Assembly (NCBI GenBank): GCA_900553515.1
Contig: USDN01000083.1
Location: 1-10,504, forward strand
DNA from: an uncultured Blautia sp.
Lineage (GTDB): Bacteria > Bacillota > Clostridia > Lachnospirales > Lachnospiraceae
Direction: 5' to 3'
DNA: 10,504 nt
Made by a program: the position numbers and the translations under genes. The notes beneath the pieces were generated by a model. It saw nothing but the letters and a program-made list of their open reading frames with translations, was not told where the DNA came from and did no database searches. Positions 6,167-10,504 of the stretch are shown piece by piece. Every line of letters starts with the position of its first letter. Position 1 is the first letter of the stretch.

Positions 6167-8413
6167 TTAGATCCTGGGCTTTACGCCTCGGGTATCTCTC
6201 TTTGCCAGACGCACTTTATTCAGGGCATAAGGCTTATCATGATAAGTAATCGTGTACTCCTGATGTCCGCCAAGAAGGTAGGCATGTTCCAGTTGATCCC
6301 CATCTGCAAGACGCATTCCACGGACTCCCACAGCTGTTTTTTTCATTGTGGAAATCTCCTGTTTTAAAAATCTGAGGAAACATCCTCCTGCACTCTGAAG
6401 AACCACCTGTTCCATCTCAGCCGCACTGCCCACAAAGATCAGGCTGTCATCCTCTCCAAGCTTTGTGGATGCGATAGTCCGCTTTGCCACATCAAATTCT
6501 GCTCCATCTACCAGCTTGCACATAGATGCTTTTGTCACAAACAGAATACTGTCATTTCGGATCTGGCTTACCGGCGCCACATAAAGGATCTGTTCCGTGC
6601 TGCTGTCATAATTGCTCAGATTATCTGCCGGGATACCCTTATCACGGAATCTGACCAGAGGGATATCTACCGCCTTGATCGTGTGCATTTTTCCCGTGTC
6701 GGTAAAAAGACATATCTTATCTGTGTTCATGCAGCTTAACACATAACGATTTTCACTATGAGCAGCCTCTTTATTTCTCTCATATGCATTTTTGTCGATC
6801 AGCTTCATATATCCGAAACGATCCATCAGGAAGCAAACCTCTGTCTCTTCCATTTTCTTTTCTTCGTAAACTGCTTCTTCTGCGTTTTCGATTGAAGTAT
6901 GACGTTTCGTTCCATATTCCTTTTTGATGGAGTCCAGTTCTTTCATGATCACCGCAGCCATAGAATCGTAATGGTCCAGAATATCTTTATAAAGGACGAT
7001 ATTTTTCATGGTCTGCTCATATTCTGACTGAAGTGCTTCAATCTCCAATCCGATCAGTTTATAGAGACGCATATCCAGTATTGCCGATGCCTGTTTTTCT
7101 GTAAAATGCAGTTTTGATGCTGCCTTCTCACTGGTCTTTGTCTTAAAACGGATTCCTTCTGTCACACCTTCTACCAGACATTTTTTCACCTGATCCCTGT
7201 TCTTGCTTCCACGGAGGATCTCAATGATCAGGTCGATCACATCGCAGGCCTTAATCAGACCTTCCTGGATCTCCTGTTTTTCCAGTTCCCGCCCAAGAAG
7301 CGTATTATACTTTCTGGTCGTTACTTCAAAAAGGAAGTCCACATGGTGCTCTATGATCTGTTTCAGACTTAATGTTTCCGGTCTTCCATCTGCAACTGCC
7401 AGCATATTCACCCCGAACGTGTCTTCCAGACGGGTTTTCTTATACAGCATATTCGTAAGATTTTCTACGTCTGTATCTTTTTTCAGTTCCAGGACGATGC
7501 GGATCCCTTCTTTTGAAGACTGATTGGAAATATCCACGATATCTGTGGTTTTTTTTGTCTCCACAAGGGATGCCACGTCATTGAGGAATTTACCGATATT
7601 CGCTCCCAGCATGGTATATGGGATTTCTGTGATCACAAGCTGCTTTTTACCGCCCTTCAGCTTTTCAGTTGTCACACGCCCTCTGATACGCAGCTTTCCG
7701 GATCCTGTCTCATAGATCTTTCGAAGGTCATCCTTATTTACAACGATTCCTCCTGTTGGAAAATCCGGACCTTTGATGTAGCGCATCAGCCCTCTGACAC
7801 TGATCTCATTGTCTTTCATGTAGGCCTTGACTCCATCAATCACCTCTGCCAGATTGTGCGGCGGAATACTGGTTGCCATACCTACTGCAATGCCTTCTGC
7901 CCCATTGACCAGAATGTTGGGGATTTTTACCGGCAGTACTGAAGGTTCTTTTTCTGTCTCATCAAAGTTCGGCACAAAATCTACTACATTTTTATCAAGA
8001 TCTGCCAGAAATACTTCCTGTGTCAGTTTTTCCAGACGTGCCTCTGTATATCGCATGGCCGCCGCTCCGTCTCCTTCAATGGAGCCAAAGTTTCCGTGAC
8101 CGTCCACAAGAGTTTTTCCCTTTTTAAATTCCTGTGCCATGACTACAAGTGCTTCATAAATAGAACTGTCACCGTGAGGATGATATTTACCCATGGTATC
8201 TCCCACAATACGGGCACATTTACGGTAAGGCCTGTCATAGCGGATCCCCAGTTCATACATATCATATAAAGTTCTTCTCTGTACCGGTTTCAGACCATCC
8301 CGCACATCCGGAAGTGCACGGGAAATGATCACACTCATCGCATAATCGATATATGACTTCTGCATGATCTCTGAATAATCCGTACGGATGATATTTTCCT
8401 GTTTTGTTTCCAT
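6167..8413 (-). CDS. parC: DNA topoisomerase IV subunit A (ParC; GyrA/ParC family)
   Basis: Cleavage-rejoining subunit of a type IIA topoisomerase, 748 residues. The N-terminal winged-helix/tower region (about 1-500) has the hallmark MSVIISRALPDVRDGLKPVQRR (26-47, shown by its ends MSVIISRAL and GLKPVQRR), the quinolone-determining stretch GKYHPHGDSSIYE (75-87) and the catalytic tyrosine Y122 in AAMRYTEARL, next to R121. At the usual resistance positions it has S83 and E87, the common sensitive-type residues. The C-terminal beta-pinwheel (about 525-745) lacks a QRRGGKG-type GyrA box: the equivalent place reads AYERNKEAAHSEN. GyrA needs that box to wrap DNA, so this supports ParC, whose main job is decatenating daughter chromosomes. 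ATG 8413 has AAAGGA upstream. It lies 98 nt after parE, its partner. Some pipelines would call it gyrA-like because the two families are close. Confidence 0.9.
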   Translation of the reverse strand: METKQENIIRTDYSEIMQKSYIDYAMSVIISRALPDVRDGLKPVQRRTLYDMYELGIRYDRPYRKCARIVGDTMGKYHPHGDSSIYEALVVMAQEFKKGKTLVDGHGNFGSIEGDGAAAMRYTEARLEKLTQEVFLADLDKNVVDFVPNFDETEKEPSVLPVKIPNILVNGAEGIAVGMATSIPPHNLAEVIDGVKAYMKDNEISVRGLMRYIKGPDFPTGGIVVNKDDLRKIYETGSGKLRIRGRVTTEKLKGGKKQLVITEIPYTMLGANIGKFLNDVASLVETKKTTDIVDISNQSSKEGIRIVLELKKDTDVENLTNMLYKKTRLEDTFGVNMLAVADGRPETLSLKQIIEHHVDFLFEVTTRKYNTLLGRELEKQEIQEGLIKACDVIDLIIEILRGSKNRDQVKKCLVEGVTEGIRFKTKTSEKAASKLHFTEKQASAILDMRLYKLIGLEIEALQSEYEQTMKNIVLYKDILDHYDSMAAVIMKELDSIKKEYGTKRHTSIENAEEAVYEEKKMEETEVCFLMDRFGYMKLIDKNAYERNKEAAHSENRYVLSCMNTDKICLFTDTGKMHTIKAVDIPLVRFRDKGIPADNLSNYDSSTEQILYVAPVSQIRNDSILFVTKASMCKLVDGAEFDVAKRTIASTKLGEDDSLIFVGSAAEMEQVVLQSAGGCFLRFLKQEISTMKKTAVGVRGMRLADGDQLEHAYLLGGHQEYTITYHDKPYALNKVRLAKRDTRGVKPRI

Positions 8414-8471
8414 TTGATCGTCCTTTCAGTCGTTCCATTACAGCAGTTCTGCATCGCTGTTTCCCTGTCAA

Positions 8472-8491
8472 AACGGATTCCTGCATCCGTT
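8472..8491 (-). other. Small hairpin in the parE-parC gap
   Basis: The 98-nt gap between parE and parC contains AACGGAT and ATCCGTT (7-bp stem, 6-nt loop GCAGGA on the minus strand), followed by TTGAC. It is GC-poor with few following T residues, so a strong terminator is unlikely. It could be a weak processing or attenuation element, or chance. Nothing else convincing is seen in this gap. Confidence 0.3.
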
Positions 8492-8511
8492 CCTGTTCCC
8501 ATTCCTGCCTT

Positions 8512-10437
8512 TTACACATCCAGTTCTGCATCTGCCGCATGTTCATAAATAAATGCTTTTCGCGGAGGAACATCACTGCCCATCAGGATTTCCGTAATAC
8601 TGGATGCCAGACGGGCATCCTCGATCTCTACCCGCTTCATCCTTCTTGTTTCCGGATTCAGAGTCGTTTCCCAAAGCTGCTCTGCATCCATCTCGCCCAG
8701 ACCTTTGTATCTCTGCAGGGTAAAACTGCCCGGCTTATGAGTCTTACGATATTTTTCCAGGGCCTTGTCATCATAAAGGTATTCCTCCGATCCCTTCTTC
8801 GGCATAGCCTTATAAAGCGGCGGCATGGCAATATATACATGTCCTTCATAAATAAGATCCGGCATAAACCGATAAAAAAGAGTCAGAAGCAGCGTGGAGA
8901 TATGTGCGCCGTCCACATCCGCATCTGCCATGATCACAATCTTATCGTATCGAAGCTTGCTGATATCGAAATCATTTCCATAGCCTTCCGAAAAACCACA
9001 GCCAAACGCATTGATCATGGTTTTGATTTCTGCATTGGCAAGCACTTTATCAATGGTAGCCTTTTCTACATTCAGGATTTTTCCGCGGATAGGAAGGATC
9101 GCCTGATAATTCCGGTTTCTTGCTGTTTTTGCAGATCCGCCCGCGGAATCTCCCTCCACAATAAAAATCTCACATTGAGAAGGATCCTTTTTTTCACAGT
9201 TTGCAAGCTTTCCATTAGAGTCAAAAGAATACTTCTGCTTCGTAAGAAGGTTGGTCTTCGCCCGTTCCTCTGTCTTCCGGATCTTTGCCGCTTTTTCTGC
9301 ACAGGAAAGAATCGTTTTCAGTGTTTCCAGATTTCGGTCAAAGTACAAAACCAGCTGTTCCCCCAGCACCTTTCCTGTTGCCTTGGCCGCATCCTGATTA
9401 TCCAGTTTCGTTTTCGTCTGTCCCTCAAACCGGGGAGCCGGATGTTTGATAGACACTACAGCAGTCATGCCATTTCTGATATCCGCACCGGTAAAATTGG
9501 CATCTTTATCCTTCAGCACTCCGATCTCACGGGCATAGGTGTTCATTACCGTAGTAAATGTAGTTTTAAATCCTGTCAGATGAGTTCCGCCTTCTGCATT
9601 GTAGATATTGTTGCAAAATCCCAGTACATTCTCCCGAAACTCATTGGTGTACTGAAATGCAGCTTCTACCTGTATCCCGTCAGCCTCTCCTTTTAAAAGA
9701 ATCGGTTCATGAAGGACTTCTGTTTTATGGTTCAGATCCCGGATATAGCCCACGATCCCCTCCGGCTCATGATATTCTTCCGTCTCCGGTTCTTCTCCTC
9801 TTTTATCTTCGAATAAAATAGTCAGCTCCGGATTCAGATAAGCAGTCTCATGAAGACGGCTTTTTACCTCTGTTGCAGAAAATCTTGTTTTCTCAAAAAT
9901 TTCCGGATCCGGCAGAAAGTTAACACAGGTTCCGGTTTCTCTTGTCCTGCCAAGCTTAGGGAGCAGACCTTCTTCCAGCTCTATCACCGGAATTCCTCTT
10001 TCGTAACGGTCATGGTGCACATAGCCATCTCTGCTGATCTTAATATCAAGATATGTGGACAAAGCATTTACCACAGAAGATCCTACACCGTGAAGACCAC
10101 CGCTGGTCTTATATGCAGAATTATCAAACTTACCGCCTGCATGAAGCGTTGTAAAAACAAGGCGCTCTGCTGACACACCCTTTTCATGCATATCCACCGG
10201 AATACCTCTTCCGTTGTCTGTGACCGTACAGGATCCGTCTTTTTCCAGAACCACATGGATACTGCTGCAATATCCGGCAAGGTGTTCATCCACTGCATTA
10301 TCCACGATCTCGTAGATCAGATGGTTCAGACCTTTTCTCGATACACTTCCGATATACATACCCGGGCGCTTCCGCACTGCCTCCAGCCCTTCCAGGACAG
10401 AGATACTTCCGGCATCATACGTTTCCTTCTTTGCCAT
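8512..10437 (-). CDS. parE: DNA topoisomerase IV subunit B (ParE; GyrB/ParE family)
   Basis: ATPase subunit of the same topoisomerase, 641 residues, the normal size for ParE and Gram-positive GyrB. The GHKL ATPase domain shows EIVDNAVDE (43-51, general base E43, Mg-binding N47), DNGRGIP (74-80) and the lid GGLHGVGSSVVNAL (113-126). The transducer has QTKTKL (340-345) with the ATP-contacting lysine. The TOPRIM domain shows EGDSAGGSAK (428-437, catalytic E428), ILPIRGKILNVEKA (447-460) and DADVDGAHI (505-513, metal-binding acidic residues). The end has QRYKGLGEM (575-583) and the PPRKAFI motif. After EGDSAGGSAK the usual QGRDR reads TARNR. The separate pairing with parC, away from dnaA/recF, favours topoisomerase IV over gyrase, though GyrB/ParE are hard to tell apart by sequence alone. 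ATG 10437 has a purine-rich AGGAAGG upstream, with longer spacing (13 nt) than usual. Confidence 0.9.
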   Translation of the reverse strand: MAKKETYDAGSISVLEGLEAVRKRPGMYIGSVSRKGLNHLIYEIVDNAVDEHLAGYCSSIHVVLEKDGSCTVTDNGRGIPVDMHEKGVSAERLVFTTLHAGGKFDNSAYKTSGGLHGVGSSVVNALSTYLDIKISRDGYVHHDRYERGIPVIELEEGLLPKLGRTRETGTCVNFLPDPEIFEKTRFSATEVKSRLHETAYLNPELTILFEDKRGEEPETEEYHEPEGIVGYIRDLNHKTEVLHEPILLKGEADGIQVEAAFQYTNEFRENVLGFCNNIYNAEGGTHLTGFKTTFTTVMNTYAREIGVLKDKDANFTGADIRNGMTAVVSIKHPAPRFEGQTKTKLDNQDAAKATGKVLGEQLVLYFDRNLETLKTILSCAEKAAKIRKTEERAKTNLLTKQKYSFDSNGKLANCEKKDPSQCEIFIVEGDSAGGSAKTARNRNYQAILPIRGKILNVEKATIDKVLANAEIKTMINAFGCGFSEGYGNDFDISKLRYDKIVIMADADVDGAHISTLLLTLFYRFMPDLIYEGHVYIAMPPLYKAMPKKGSEEYLYDDKALEKYRKTHKPGSFTLQRYKGLGEMDAEQLWETTLNPETRRMKRVEIEDARLASSITEILMGSDVPPRKAFIYEHAADAELDV

Positions 10438-10504
10438 GACTGTTCTATTTCCTTCCTATAATTTCAAGCCCTAATTCATTGATTTTTGGACTTTTTCTTT
10501 AAAT
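10438..10504 (-). other. Region upstream of parE, possibly the end of a further gene
   Basis: These 67 nt carry the parE ribosome-binding site (AGGAAGG). Two minus-strand frames entering from the right edge stay open for 8-10 codons and then stop at TGA 10478-10476 or TAG 10473-10471, so the tail of an upstream gene on the same strand may lie here. I cannot choose between them, and I see no convincing promoter in these bases. Confidence 0.25.

Noticed and set aside
8437..8471. Perfect -35 TTGACA in the parE-parC gap
   Set aside because: The nearest -10-like hexamer (TGTAAT) is 23 nt away, too far for a sigma-A promoter, and nothing better lies at 16-18 nt.
8404..9696. 430-codon plus-strand frame opposite parE
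   Set aside because: It is a shadow of the conserved TOPRIM/ATPase coding sequence, with no domain and no promoter.

Overview
All genes in this window lie on the minus strand, so transcription runs from high to low coordinates. The content points to a low-to-mid GC Gram-positive of the class Clostridia, most likely family Lachnospiraceae. The reasons are the gene order rimP-nusA-rnpM(ylxR)-ylxQ-infB-rbfA-nrnA, the protein sequences (for example the ParE C-terminal half and the PGG-containing RimP), the purine-rich Shine-Dalgarno sequences, and a typical vegetative promoter. I cannot name a genus.

Right part (6167-10437): parE then parC, the two subunits of a type IIA topoisomerase, 98 nt apart. 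ParC has the catalytic tyrosine (Y122) but no GyrA box in its C-terminal domain, which favours topoisomerase IV over gyrase. The 67 nt right of parE hold only its leader and perhaps the end of an upstream gene.

Centre (6038-6166): the short gap after parC holds a good sigma-A type promoter (-35 TTGCTT, 17 bp, extended -10 TGCTATGAT). It is followed by a 10-bp hairpin closed by a cUUCGg tetraloop and a short U run, placed between the promoter and the rimP start. This looks like an attenuator for the nusA operon.

Left part (1-6037): the classic transcription/translation operon. rimP (30S maturation), nusA (elongation/termination factor), rnpM/ylxR (RNase P modulator family), ylxQ (L7Ae-like RNA binder), infB (initiation factor 2), rbfA (30S maturation) and the first 193 codons of a DHH/DHHA1 phosphoesterase of the NrnA type, cut by the left edge. 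The genes overlap or are separated by 12-34 nt, so this is one polycistronic unit. Together they couple ribosome small-subunit assembly, initiation, transcription termination and RNA turnover. IF2 carries a very long, basic, Arg/Gly/Asn-rich N-terminal region with an internal 24-codon duplication.

This is mainly a conserved housekeeping region. I see no mobile element, CRISPR array, tRNA/rRNA gene or defence system, and no clear evidence of a wholly undescribed system. The points most worth a second look are the rimP-leader attenuator, the repeat in infB, and the four-cysteine YlxR. There is no stretch above 300 bases without a gene.
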